Shown: positions 1 to 8,609 of the stretch, in pieces
Numbering within the stretch: position 1 is the stretch's first letter
Layout: every line of letters begins with the position of its first letter
The notes under the pieces: generated by a model
Databases searched by the model: none
Seen by the model: the letters and a program-made list of their open reading frames with translations, nothing else
What the model was told of the DNA's origin: nothing
Translations under genes and position numbers: made by a program
Source of the DNA: Pseudosporangium ferrugineum
GTDB taxonomy: Bacteria > Actinomycetota > Actinomycetes > Mycobacteriales > Micromonosporaceae
Direction: 5' to 3'
NCBI RefSeq assembly: GCF_003002065.1
Contig: NZ_PVZG01000018.1
Coordinates: 62,001-126,000, forward strand
DNA: 64,000 bases

Positions 1-2142
1 GGTGATCGTGGCGGTGTTGAACGTGGCCGAGGAGCCGGTGACGGTGATCTCCGGCTTGGCGACCGTGCGCGCCGTCGCCGAGCCCGCCTCGCTCTCGCCG
101 GCCTCGTTCACCGCCCGGACCTCGACGGAGACCGTCTCGCCCTCGCCGAAGCCGTCGAGGGTGACCCCGGTGCCGTCGGTGACGTCGGTGGAGCGCCCGC
201 CGGCGGCGACCACGTACTTGGTGATCGGCCTGCCGTTCTCCGCCGGAGCAGCCCACGTGACCCGGACCGTGCCGGGGCGGTCGCCGACGGTCGCCGCGTC
301 GACGCTCTCCGGCCGTCCGGGCCTGGCGAACGGGACGACGCTCGCGCTCACCGGCGACGCCTTCGAGCCGGCGCCGCGCTCGTTGATGCTGACGACCGTG
401 AACGCGTACTGCTTGCCGTACTCGAGCTCGCCCTTGCCGATGGTGAGCGACGTGCCGTCCTTGGCCTCGCCGATCGGGGAGCTGCCGCCCTCGCTGATGG
501 CGGTGACCGCGTAGCGCTCGATGTCGATGCCCTGGCCGTTGGCGGCGGGCCAGCTGACCACGACCGTGCCGTCCGGCTTCGCCTCGGCGGTCACGGCGGT
601 CGGCGGGTCCGGTACCTCGGCGGTGGGCTTGGCCGCGTTGCTGGTGCGCGACGGGCCGTCGCCCTTCTTGTTGACCGCGTGCACCTCGAACCGGTACGTC
701 TCGCCGTTCGTGAGGCCGGTTACCTCCAGCGAGCGCTGGTTGGCGCCGACCTGGAACGTCTTGTCCGCGCCCTCGACCACGTAGCGGGTGATGGCGGCGC
801 CGTTGTCGGGGGCGGACCGCCAGGAGACGCGGACCTGCGCGTTGCCGGCCGCGGCCCGGACGTTGCGCGGGGCGCCGGGCTTGGCCACCGGCGGCTTCTT
901 CGGCTTCGGCGGTGGCGGCGGATCCGGCGGGAGGGGCGGCGGGTCGCCACCGAGGACGTCGTCGGCGTACTTGTCGACCACCCGGACCCGGTGCGCGTCG
1001 TCGACGACACGGGCGGTGGCCGAGCCGGGCGCGTTGATGAACAGGTAGTTCTCGCGCACCTCGAGCTCGAGGGGGCCGCCGGGCCGCTGGAAACGGATGC
1101 CCTTCTGCGCGCGCCCGTCCCGGTCGAAGACGTGCACGGTGCCGGTCGCCTCGTCGGCCACGTAGAAGTAGCCCTCCCAGGCGACGGCCGCCTGGAGCTC
1201 GGGCCCCTCGCCGGGGACCGGGAAGTCGGCGACGGTCCGGTCGCCGCTGACGCCGAGCACGTGGCGGGCATCGGGGACGGTGACCGGCACGACGGCGCCC
1301 TCGGTGTGCTCCGGCAGCGACCCGGGGCCGTCGAGCGGCAGGGTGACCGAGGTCTTCGCCTTGTCGCGGATCGTGGTCAGCACGTTGGTGGTGCGGTCGA
1401 GCACGGCGACGCCGCTCTCCAGCGTGGAGATGGTGAGGTCGTGGTTGGGCTCGGCCACCGTCTCGGTGCGCACCTGCGCCGGGCCCGCCGGCGTGCGGGA
1501 GGCGCTCTCGCCGGGCGACGCATCCGGCAGCGGCGCGGCCGTGATCGCCGAGACGGTGCCCTGGCTCGGCACGGCGATCCAGAGCGTGCCCTCGCCGTCG
1601 AAGAGCCCGCCGGCGATGCCGGGCGGATAGCGCAGCGACTCGCCGATCGGCTCGAGGGTGCGCGGGTCGAGCTGGCGCACCTCGCCCTGCACGGTGTCGA
1701 TGACGAACGCCGAGTCCTCGTCGAGCGCGACGCGCACGCCCAGGCCGGAGGTGGTGGTGAAGGTCTCGGCCGCCTCCTTGAGGGAGGTCAGGTCCATCGT
1801 GCTGACCACGCCGGTCTGCACGTCGCGCAGGATGACGAAGCGGTCGTTCTGGGCGACCTGGACCTGGTGGCCGCGGGCGCGCGGCAGGTCCACGCGGGTG
1901 TCCACCCGGGCGGTGACGCCGTTGACCCGGGCGACCTCGCCCTTGGCCCGGCTCCACACCCACGAGGCGGCGTCGAAGCTGGCGACCGCCTGGTCGGCCG
2001 CGCCGAGACCCAGCACGGTGAGGCCGAGGCCCGTGACGAGGCTGAGGACGGTGCCGATCGTCACCAGGCCACCGCGGCTGCGCCACGGCCGTCGGCGCCG
2101 GACCGTCACGGCGTCCTCACCGGACGCATCTGCACTGGTCAC
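1..2142 (-). CDS. Membrane-anchored fibronectin type III repeat protein (C-terminus outside window)
   Basis: Read on the minus strand from a GTG at 2142, preceded by GGGGAGGAT at a good distance; the frame stays open for 714 codons to base 1, so the C-terminus is missing. A short basic N-terminus precedes one hydrophobic segment (about residues 23-45). About 340 residues follow that look like a beta-propeller-type extracellular domain (repeated short strands, VLDRTT, VHVFDRDG). A Pro/Lys hinge (about 394-417) leads into at least three FnIII domains (about 418-505, 506-605, 610-700) with typical VRVSW, ITRYVV and GETYRFEV strands. A surface or cell-envelope role is likely. The gene lies downstream of a TPR/FnIII gene on the same strand. 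Function unknown. Confidence 0.8.
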   Translation of the reverse strand, partial: MTSADASGEDAVTVRRRRPWRSRGGLVTIGTVLSLVTGLGLTVLGLGAADQAVASFDAASWVWSRAKGEVARVNGVTARVDTRVDLPRARGHQVQVAQNDRFVILRDVQTGVVSTMDLTSLKEAAETFTTTSGLGVRVALDEDSAFVIDTVQGEVRQLDPRTLEPIGESLRYPPGIAGGLFDGEGTLWIAVPSQGTVSAITAAPLPDASPGESASRTPAGPAQVRTETVAEPNHDLTISTLESGVAVLDRTTNVLTTIRDKAKTSVTLPLDGPGSLPEHTEGAVVPVTVPDARHVLGVSGDRTVADFPVPGEGPELQAAVAWEGYFYVADEATGTVHVFDRDGRAQKGIRFQRPGGPLELEVRENYLFINAPGSATARVVDDAHRVRVVDKYADDVLGGDPPPLPPDPPPPPKPKKPPVAKPGAPRNVRAAAGNAQVRVSWRSAPDNGAAITRYVVEGADKTFQVGANQRSLEVTGLTNGETYRFEVHAVNKKGDGPSRTSNAAKPTAEVPDPPTAVTAEAKPDGTVVVSWPAANGQGIDIERYAVTAISEGGSSPIGEAKDGTSLTIGKGELEYGKQYAFTVVSINERGAGSKASPVSASVVPFARPGRPESVDAATVGDRPGTVRVTWAAPAENGRPITKYVVAAGGRSTDVTDGTGVTLDGFGEGETVSVEVRAVNEAGESEAGSATARTVAKPEITVTGSSATFNTATIT

Positions 2143-2192
2143 AGCCCCGGATCCTCCCCGTCGTCGCCCGCCTGTCCACAAGGACGCAGGCC

Positions 2193-2198
2193 ATCATA
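2193..2198 (-). promoter_or_regulatory. Candidate -10 box for the FnIII gene
   Basis: The 124-base gap between the two minus-strand FnIII genes contains TATGAT on the minus strand, about 50 bases before the GTG start. No convincing -35 hexamer lies 16-18 bases upstream, so this is only a weak call. Confidence 0.25.
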
Positions 2199-2266
2199 GG
2201 GCGCGGTGGATCCCCGTGCGCACTCGGCAAGTCACGGTTGTGAATAGTTGTGATCGCCGAGAGTGA

Positions 2267-3475
2267 TCATCTTCGGCTCTTCGCGGGGCCCGCGGTCCGG
2301 CCGCTCCGGCTCGTGCACGCCTGCGGCGAGGTGGCGAACCGGGTGGTGCTGTAGACGGCCACCACGGCGAAGCAGTAGTCCAGGTCGGCGTTGAGCCCGT
2401 TGAGGTTGAACGAGGTCGTGGTGGGTCCGATCTGACCCATCGGCTTGAGCTGCTCGCCCGGCCGCCCGCCGGTGACCATGAAGGACGCGCGGCCGTTGGC
2501 GGGGTCGGACCAGAAGACCTGGACCGACGATCCGTAGTCGCGCAGGCGGACGTCCGTGGGGGCGGGACCGCTCAGAGTTGGCACATCGGAGCCGTCGCCG
2601 CCGCCGTCCGGCCGGGCCAGCACGACCACCAGCGCCACCACCGCGATGACCACGCCGATCACCGCGGCGATGGCCGCGAACAGGGCCGGCCCCCGCGCCG
2701 ACGACCGCGGCCCGGCGTCCGGCGGCGACAGCGCCGGCAGCGACGCGACCTGATGCGACGCGGCCGGGAACGGCGCGGCATGCGGCGGTGCTGCGTGCGG
2801 CGGCGCGGCGTGCGGCAGTGCGGCGGCCGGCGGCTGTGCTGCGTGCGGCGGCGCGGCGGCCGGCGGCGGTGCGGCGTGCGGCGGCGGCACCGGGGCGGTC
2901 CGCGGCGGGAAATACGGCTCGGGTTGTCGCTGCGCGGGAATGGGCACCGGATCGGGTTCGGCCTGCACGAACTGGCGGGGCGGCGTGGCGGCCGGCGGCG
3001 GCGCCGGCTGCGGCGGCGGGACCGGCAGCTCCATGCGTACGGTAGGAGGCTCCTCGCCCAGATAGGCCCGCGCCCGCGTCACGGCCCAGTGGCCGGTGCC
3101 GAGCACCCCCGGCCCGTGCGCCGCGACCCGGCCGAACGCCCGCCGCGCCTCGTGCCGGTTCTCCATCTCCTCCGCGACCACGCCCAGGTCGAAGGAGATG
3201 CCGAGCATCACCGGATCGGTGTCGCCCAGCCGCCACTGCCCGGCCGCGTACGCCTCCTCGAGCACCCGCCGCGCGCCCGACGGATCACCCGCCTGCCGGT
3301 GCACGGCCGCCAGCTGCTGCGCCGTCGCGAGCACCTCGGGGTCGTCCTCGCCGAGGTTGGCCCGCCCCAGGTCCACGGCGTGCTCCAGCAGCGCACGGGC
3401 CTGGGTGAGGTCACCGGATTCGGCGAGCGCCCGGGCGCGCTGCCGGGGTGCCAGGAGCGGGGAGGGGTGGGACAC
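2267..3475 (-). CDS. TPR-repeat, single-pass membrane protein with C-terminal fibronectin III domain
   Basis: 402 residues from a GTG at 3475 (VSHPSPLLAPRQR). The frame stays open far upstream, but that part is antisense to the haloperoxidase gene, so the start is chosen where coding character begins; its ribosome-binding site is weak. Residues 1-120 form tetratricopeptide-like helices (LTQARALLEHAVDLG, ARRVLEEAYAAGQ). A long low-complexity Ala/Pro/His linker (about 135-265) with HAAPPHAAPP repeats follows, then one transmembrane helix (about 283-305) and a short FnIII-like domain (VFWSDPANGRASF). The TPR part should be cytoplasmic and the FnIII part outside. Same strand as the downstream FnIII gene, 124 bases away. 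Function unknown. Confidence 0.75.
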   Translation of the reverse strand: MSHPSPLLAPRQRARALAESGDLTQARALLEHAVDLGRANLGEDDPEVLATAQQLAAVHRQAGDPSGARRVLEEAYAAGQWRLGDTDPVMLGISFDLGVVAEEMENRHEARRAFGRVAAHGPGVLGTGHWAVTRARAYLGEEPPTVRMELPVPPPQPAPPPAATPPRQFVQAEPDPVPIPAQRQPEPYFPPRTAPVPPPHAAPPPAAAPPHAAQPPAAALPHAAPPHAAPPHAAPFPAASHQVASLPALSPPDAGPRSSARGPALFAAIAAVIGVVIAVVALVVVLARPDGGGDGSDVPTLSGPAPTDVRLRDYGSSVQVFWSDPANGRASFMVTGGRPGEQLKPMGQIGPTTTSFNLNGLNADLDYCFAVVAVYSTTRFATSPQACTSRSGRTAGPAKSRR

Positions 3476-3646
3476 GCAGCCATGCTGCCTGGAACGGCCG
3501 CGTCCCGCCAGTGCCGGGCGCCCGTGGGCAAAGAGGCAAGCGGCGCAGAAGCCGATACCGGCGACATACGCCCATGTCGATACCTTGCCCGCGCTCCGGC
3601 CCGCGGACCAGGCTGGGATGCCGATCACCGTACGGGGGGACAGACG

Positions 3647-4903
3647 ATGAGAGCAGGATTGCGGGCGGCCGTGGTGGCCACCCTGACCCTGGCGCTGCCG
3701 GCGGTGTTCACGCCCGCCGCCGCCCACGCCGGGTACGCCGGCCCCAACGCCGTCGTCACCTGGAACACGTACGCCCAGGACGCCATCTACGAGGTGGCAC
3801 GCCAGCCGCCGTACGTGACCGCGCGCAGCTTCGCCATGGTGCAGGGGGCGGTCTACGACGCGATCAACGCGGTGGCGGGCACGCCGTACCAGCCGTACCT
3901 GATCGCCCCGCATGCCCGGCCCGGCTCCTCGGCCGACGCCGCCGTGGCGACCTCGGCCCACCGGGTGCTCGCGTCGCTCTTCCCCGCGCAGGACGCGACC
4001 CTGCGCGCCCGCTACGACGAGGCCCTCGCCGCGATCCCGGATGGCCGGGCGAAGAGCGACGGCATCGCGGTCGGCGAGGCCACGGCGGCCGCGATGATCG
4101 CCGCGCGCAGCGACGACGGTGCCTTCGGCGACGCCACCTGGAACGTGGGCACGGCACCCGGGCAGTGGCGGCCCACCCCGCCGGCCTTCGCGCAGGACGG
4201 GGCCTGGGTCGGCGACCTGGAACCGTTCGTCATCCCCGGCGTCGCGCCGTTCGGCGTGCCCGGCCCGCCCGCCCTGACCAGCGCCGGGTACGCCCGGGAC
4301 GTGAACGAGGTGCGGGCGCTGGGCTCGGCCACCAGCACCGTGCGCACCGCCGACCAGACCCGGGCGGCCGTCTGGTGGCACGACCGGCGCCTCACCGAGT
4401 GGGAGATCAAGCGGCAGCTGGCGACCTCGCAGCGGCTCAGCCCGTTGCGGACCGCGCGGATGTTCGCGATGGCGGACGTGGCCAACGCCGACGCGCTGAT
4501 CGTCTGCTTCGCCGAGAAGAGGCGGTGGAACTTCTGGCGCCCGATCACCGCGGTGCAGCTGGGCGACACCGACGGCAACCCGGACACCGGCGCGGATCCG
4601 TCGTGGACGCCGCTGCTGGTCACCCCGCCGTTCCCGGACTACACCTCGGGGCACACCTGCTCGACGAGTGCGATCATGGCCGCGCTGCGCCGGTTCTTCG
4701 GGCGCGACGACGTGCCGTTCAGCGCGTACAGCGCCGACGCGGGGGCCACGCGGTCGTTCGGCGGCTTCTCGCAGGCGCTCGCCGAGGTGGTCGAGGCGCG
4801 CATCTGGGGTGGCGTGCACTTCCGCAGCGCCGACGTCCGGGGCGTCTCCATCGGCACCCGCGTCTCCGGCTACGTCCTGTCCCACGAGTTCGGCCGATCG
4901 TGA
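3647..4903 (+). CDS. Secreted vanadium-dependent haloperoxidase / PAP2-family protein
   Basis: 418 residues from ATG 3647 after a GGGGGG stretch. A signal peptide (about 1-28) ends near AAHAG. The C-terminal half carries the three vanadate/phosphate-site elements of the vanadium haloperoxidase/PAP2 superfamily: a Lys/Arg-rich KRRWNFWRP, the Ser-Gly-His of YTSGHTCSTS, and an Arg/His pair in RIWGGVHFRSAD. Family members use vanadate and peroxide to oxidise halides, or act as acid phosphatases; which applies here cannot be told from sequence. A secreted location is clear. The last bases of the gene form the first copy of a 50-base tandem repeat. Confidence 0.85.
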   Translation: MRAGLRAAVVATLTLALPAVFTPAAAHAGYAGPNAVVTWNTYAQDAIYEVARQPPYVTARSFAMVQGAVYDAINAVAGTPYQPYLIAPHARPGSSADAAVATSAHRVLASLFPAQDATLRARYDEALAAIPDGRAKSDGIAVGEATAAAMIAARSDDGAFGDATWNVGTAPGQWRPTPPAFAQDGAWVGDLEPFVIPGVAPFGVPGPPALTSAGYARDVNEVRALGSATSTVRTADQTRAAVWWHDRRLTEWEIKRQLATSQRLSPLRTARMFAMADVANADALIVCFAEKRRWNFWRPITAVQLGDTDGNPDTGADPSWTPLLVTPPFPDYTSGHTCSTSAIMAALRRFFGRDDVPFSAYSADAGATRSFGGFSQALAEVVEARIWGGVHFRSADVRGVSIGTRVSGYVLSHEFGRS

Positions 4904-5040
4904 CCACGATGCGGGCCGGCCGGCCCGGACCGGCGTAGGCCCGGCCGATCGTGACCGGGGCAGGGCCGGCCGGCCCGGACCGGTGTGGGCCCGGCCGATC
5001 GTGACCGGGGCGGGCCCGGCCGGACGATCCGGGTGGGCCC
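4891..5040. repeat. Approximately 50-bp tandem repeat, nearly three copies
   Basis: The phrase CGGCCGATCGTGACC begins at 4891, 4942 and 4992, giving periods of 51 and 50 bases, each followed by diverging copies of a GGCCGGCCGGCCCGGACCGG block. The first copy includes the last codons and TGA stop of the haloperoxidase gene, so the stop codon itself has been duplicated. The GGCCGGCC palindromes could form hairpins and help terminate transcription. Confidence 0.8.
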
Positions 5041-5154
5041 GTTCGGCCGGACCGTCGGACGCCTAACCGACGCACGCGTTCCGGCGGCGGTGCCCGCGGG
5101 CCTACGGTGCGGCCAGGCCGGGCCCGGCGGTCGGGCCCGGGAGGTGAGGTCGCC

Positions 5155-6405
5155 ATGACATACACGGTGCTGACCGGACGATTCGTGATCCGCTATCCGG
5201 ACCTGCCCCGGCAGGGCCCGGAGCCGGACGGCGACACGGTGAAGTTCGCCCCGGACACCCCCGGGCTGGTGGAGGGGCTGGCCCGGCCGTCCGGCACGCC
5301 CCCGGACCTCGGCGCCCGGGGGATCTCCGTACGCCTGGAGGCGATCGACGCGCTGGAGACCCACTTCGCCGAGACCCACCAGGACCTGGCCGGGGCGAAC
5401 GCGGCCCGCGACGAGCTGCTGCGCCTGCTCGGCTTCACCGGCGTGGAGTTCTTCGACGACCTGCCCAACAACGTGCGCGCCGCCGATCAGGACAGCGTCC
5501 GCGGGCACGTGCTCTCCAACGGCATCGACGCCAACGGCCGCATGATCGGCTTCGTCTACCTCGGCGAGCCGGCCGCGCCGGACGGGAGCACCGTGTTCCT
5601 CGACGAGGCCGGCGCGGACGGGTCGGCCAACGCGCTGCTGCTCGCGGCGGGGCTGGCGTATCCGGCGTTCTACGCGACGTTGCCGGCGTCCCTGCGTACC
5701 CATCTCGCCACCATGTCCCGCAAGGCCCGCGCCGACGGCGCCGGGATCTGGACGACCTCGACGGCGGACCCGGCCGGCGCCGCCACCGTGACCGGCCTGG
5801 CCGACCTGCGGCGGCTGGCGATCTGGCCCAAGCTGTTCCGCCGGATCGTGCCCTATCTGGCCACCGGCGCCACCGGCTTCGACGGCTTCGGCGCCTGGCT
5901 GCGCTCGGACCCGGTCAACCGGGACGACTCGCTGTTCCTGCTCGACCGGCTGGAGACGGGCAACCTGCACGACGTCGTCGAGGCCGCCGGGCAGCGCATC
6001 CGGATGACGGCCTGGCCGGAGGACTTCATCATCGACCCGGACCCCGCCGCGCCCGGTACGCCCACGACGCCGCCGCGGCTCGCCGCGGGTGACGTGCTGA
6101 TCGTGGCCGCCCTGCCCGACCCGGTCGGCGCCGACGACGGTCACGAGCTGCTGACCCTGCTCAACACCACGGCCGCCGGCATCGACCTGACCGGGTGGAC
6201 GCTGCGTGACCGCAACGGCCGTTCGCAGTCGCTGTCCGGGACGCTGGCCGCCGGCGCGGTCACCCAGGTCGCCGCCGCCGGGGTCGCGCTGGGCAACACC
6301 GGCGGCACGGTGACGCTGGCGGACGCCCTGGGCAGCCCGATCGACCAGGTCAGCTACCGGGCCGCGCAGGTGAAGGAGGGGCGGACCATCGTGCTCGGCC
6401 GCTGA
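5155..6405 (+). CDS. Staphylococcal-nuclease-like / lamin-tail domain protein
   Basis: 416 residues from ATG 5155, with a strong GGGAGGTGAGG upstream. Residues about 1-200 resemble a thermonuclease (SNase-like) fold: PDGDTVKF, then VRLEAIDALETHF, in which the Arg, Asp and Glu of the nuclease consensus are kept, then a helix AARDELLRLLG. The C-terminal ~110 residues (DVLIVAALPDPVG to YRAAQVKEGRTIVL) look like a lamin-tail domain, with the usual ITGWTLRD-type core (IDLTGWTLRDRNG). There is no signal peptide. The domain calls are by motif only; the nuclease assignment is moderate and the lamin-tail assignment good. Confidence 0.7.
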   Translation: MTYTVLTGRFVIRYPDLPRQGPEPDGDTVKFAPDTPGLVEGLARPSGTPPDLGARGISVRLEAIDALETHFAETHQDLAGANAARDELLRLLGFTGVEFFDDLPNNVRAADQDSVRGHVLSNGIDANGRMIGFVYLGEPAAPDGSTVFLDEAGADGSANALLLAAGLAYPAFYATLPASLRTHLATMSRKARADGAGIWTTSTADPAGAATVTGLADLRRLAIWPKLFRRIVPYLATGATGFDGFGAWLRSDPVNRDDSLFLLDRLETGNLHDVVEAAGQRIRMTAWPEDFIIDPDPAAPGTPTTPPRLAAGDVLIVAALPDPVGADDGHELLTLLNTTAAGIDLTGWTLRDRNGRSQSLSGTLAAGAVTQVAAAGVALGNTGGTVTLADALGSPIDQVSYRAAQVKEGRTIVLGR

Positions 6406-6477
6406 TCGTCCGTTCGGCCCGGCGGGTTCCGGAACTCGGGCAAGTTGTCCGGGTGAGGCCCTGAATGCGGGGGCAAG

Positions 6478-6498
6478 AGAGCGCTCCACCACTTGACA
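6478..6498 (+). promoter_or_regulatory. LacI-type operator-like palindrome next to a consensus -35 box
   Basis: The palindrome GAGCGCTC (6479-6486) lies just before a perfect TTGACA (6493-6498), 75-90 bases upstream of the ATG of the secreted beta-helix protein. GAGCGCTC is the core of operators bound by several actinobacterial LacI-family sugar regulators (CebR type). No good -10 sits at 17 bases (CTTTCT there), so the promoter is plausible but unproven. Confidence 0.4.
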
Positions 6499-6566
6499 TC
6501 CGACGGCGTCTATCGCTTTCTGTGACCTGGTTCATTGCAGCCCCGTTACGGAAAGGACCACCCCGC

Positions 6567-8444
6567 ATGTCGACACGCCCCTCCGGGCGCCGGCGCCTCA
6601 GCCGGATATTCGCCGTCGGTCTCCTGCTGGCGACCGCCGGCACGCTGACGGGTACGTCCGCCTCCGCGGCGCCGTCCTACCACGGCGGCACCGCGCCGGG
6701 CCTCGGAGCCAGCGTCACCGTCTTCGACCCGGGCATGCCGGTCGAGCAGATCCAGGCCACCCTGGACGCCACCTACGCCAAGCAGGTCGACAACGAGATG
6801 GGCACCGAGCGGTACGCCTACCTCTTCAAGCCCGGCACGTACGGCACGGCGGAGAAGCCGCTGCAGATCAAGGTGGGCTACTACACCGAGATCTCCGGCC
6901 TCGGCGCCTCGCCGAAGGACGTCGTCATCAACGGCAAGGTGGAGGTCTACAACCGCTGCCTCGCCGACGGTGGCACCAGCAACTGCCTCGCGCTGGTCAA
7001 CTTCTGGCGTACGCTCTCCAACCTCACGATCAACGTGAACGGCGCCGGCCAGGACGGCTGCCGCTCCTCGGCGAACTTCTGGGCCGTCTCGCAGGCCGTG
7101 TCGCTGCGCCGGCTCGACATCAAGGGCGGCAACCTGTCGCTGATGGACTACTGCACCGCCGGCCCGCAGTACGCCAGCGGCGGTTTCATCGCCGACTCGA
7201 ACATGCCCGACGTGGTCAGCGGCTCGCAGCAGCAGTGGCTCACCCGCAACAGCACGGTGAAGAGCTGGTCCAACGGCGTGTGGAACCAGGTCTTCTCCGG
7301 CGTCGAGGGCGCGCCGGACGACGCGACCTTCCCGGTCCCGCCGTACACGACGATCGAGAAGACCCCGGTCAGCCGGGAGAAGCCGTACCTGTTCGTGGAC
7401 GCCAAGGGCAAGTACAACGTCCGGGTGCCGTCCGCGCACCGCGGCACCAGCGGCACGTCCTGGGACGAGGACCTCACCGCCGGCCGTACGCTGCCGCTCG
7501 GTGACTTCTTCGTGGCCAAGCCGTCCGACCCGGTGTGGAAGATCAACGCCGCCGTCACGCTCGGCAAGCACCTGCTGCTCACCCCGGGTGTGTACAACGT
7601 CGACCACAGCATCAACATCCGGCGCCCGAACACGGTGGTGCTCGGCATCGGCCACGCGACGCTGACCGCGGTCAACGGCGCCACCCCGCTGACCGTCGCC
7701 GACGTGCCCGGCGTGGTCGTCGCGGGCGTCACCATCGACGCCGGCACCAAGGAGTCGCAGACGCTGCTGCGGGTCGGCAACAAGCACGGGCTGAAGCTCA
7801 GCTCGGCGAGCAACCCGACGACGCTGTCCGACGTGTACTTCCGCGTCGGCGGCCCGCACATCGGCAAGACCGACACCGCACTCGAGGTCAACAGCGACAA
7901 CGTGCTCATCGACCACACCTGGGTGTGGCGCGCGGACCACGGCGTCGAGGGCTTCACCGGCGGCGTCAACGGCGACAACGAGCGCTGGCGTACCAACACC
8001 GGCCGGCAGGGCGCGGTCATCAACGGCGACAACGTCACCGCGACCGGCCTGTTCGTCGAGCACTTCCAGCGCTACAACACGACCTGGAACGGCGACAAGG
8101 GCACGACGATCCTCTACCAGAACGAGCTCCCGTACGACCCGCCGACGCAGGCCGACTGGATGAACGGCAAGGTCGAGGGCTTCGCCGGCTACAAGGTCGG
8201 CAACAAGGTCCGCACCCACAACCTGTACGGCGCGGGCGTCTACGTGTTCAACCAGAACAACCCGTCGATCCACACCGAGAACGGCTTCGAGGTCCCGAAC
8301 CGCCCGGGCGTCAAGCTGCACCACATCATGACGGTGAACCTCAGCGCGGGCACGATCGACCACGTCGTCAACGGCGTGGGCGGCCCGGCGGACAACAGCA
8401 ACACCGGCCAGCCGGTCTACATCAACGAGTACCCGGCACCGTAA
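6567..8444 (+). CDS. Secreted right-handed beta-helix protein (pectate-lyase-like fold)
   Basis: 625 residues from ATG 6567 after GAAAGGA. A Sec-type signal peptide is clear (RRRLSRIFAVGLLLATAG, cleavage near ASA-AP around residue 34). The mature protein has repeated short strands ending in Asn ladders (GLFVEHF, IDHTWVW, NVTATGL) typical of parallel beta-helix carbohydrate-active proteins. Close actinobacterial relatives are often labelled adenylyl cyclase in databases without evidence; nothing cyclase-like is visible here. It is probably a polysaccharide-binding or -cleaving exoprotein. It is a single-gene unit: a LacI-like operator and TTGACA precede it and a strong hairpin follows it. Confidence 0.8.
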   Translation: MSTRPSGRRRLSRIFAVGLLLATAGTLTGTSASAAPSYHGGTAPGLGASVTVFDPGMPVEQIQATLDATYAKQVDNEMGTERYAYLFKPGTYGTAEKPLQIKVGYYTEISGLGASPKDVVINGKVEVYNRCLADGGTSNCLALVNFWRTLSNLTINVNGAGQDGCRSSANFWAVSQAVSLRRLDIKGGNLSLMDYCTAGPQYASGGFIADSNMPDVVSGSQQQWLTRNSTVKSWSNGVWNQVFSGVEGAPDDATFPVPPYTTIEKTPVSREKPYLFVDAKGKYNVRVPSAHRGTSGTSWDEDLTAGRTLPLGDFFVAKPSDPVWKINAAVTLGKHLLLTPGVYNVDHSINIRRPNTVVLGIGHATLTAVNGATPLTVADVPGVVVAGVTIDAGTKESQTLLRVGNKHGLKLSSASNPTTLSDVYFRVGGPHIGKTDTALEVNSDNVLIDHTWVWRADHGVEGFTGGVNGDNERWRTNTGRQGAVINGDNVTATGLFVEHFQRYNTTWNGDKGTTILYQNELPYDPPTQADWMNGKVEGFAGYKVGNKVRTHNLYGAGVYVFNQNNPSIHTENGFEVPNRPGVKLHHIMTVNLSAGTIDHVVNGVGGPADNSNTGQPVYINEYPAP

Positions 8445-8459
8445 GGCCTCTCCGTGGGG

Positions 8460-8487
8460 CCGGGCCGGAGCACGAGCTCCGGCCCGG
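8460..8487. terminator. Hairpin terminator after the beta-helix gene
   Basis: CGGGCCGGAGC (8461-8471), loop ACGA, GCTCCGGCCCG (8476-8486): an 11-bp perfect stem, extendable by one pair, 16 bases after the stop codon. There is no U-tract, as is usual in high-GC actinomycetes. Confidence 0.65.
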
Positions 8488-8609
8488 TCCTGCGTCGCGG
8501 TCAGGCCAGGGCCACGGCGGAGCCCATGATCGGACCCCGGGACGGCCGGCGCCGGGATCGCCGCCACCGGCGTCGGCCCTCAGCGGAACCGGGTACGGTC
8601 TTCAGGGTC

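Noticed and set aside
679..2199. Plus-strand 506-codon ORF opposite the FnIII protein
   Set aside because: The minus strand gives a membrane anchor and three FnIII domains. The plus product is low-complexity with no motif.
3476..4885. Upstream extension of the TPR/FnIII protein to 872 residues
   Set aside because: This part is antisense to the haloperoxidase-like gene, which has a signal peptide and complete PAP2-type motifs.
4891..5040. CRISPR array
   Set aside because: Units are contiguous tandem copies without unique spacers and overlap a gene end; no cas genes are present.
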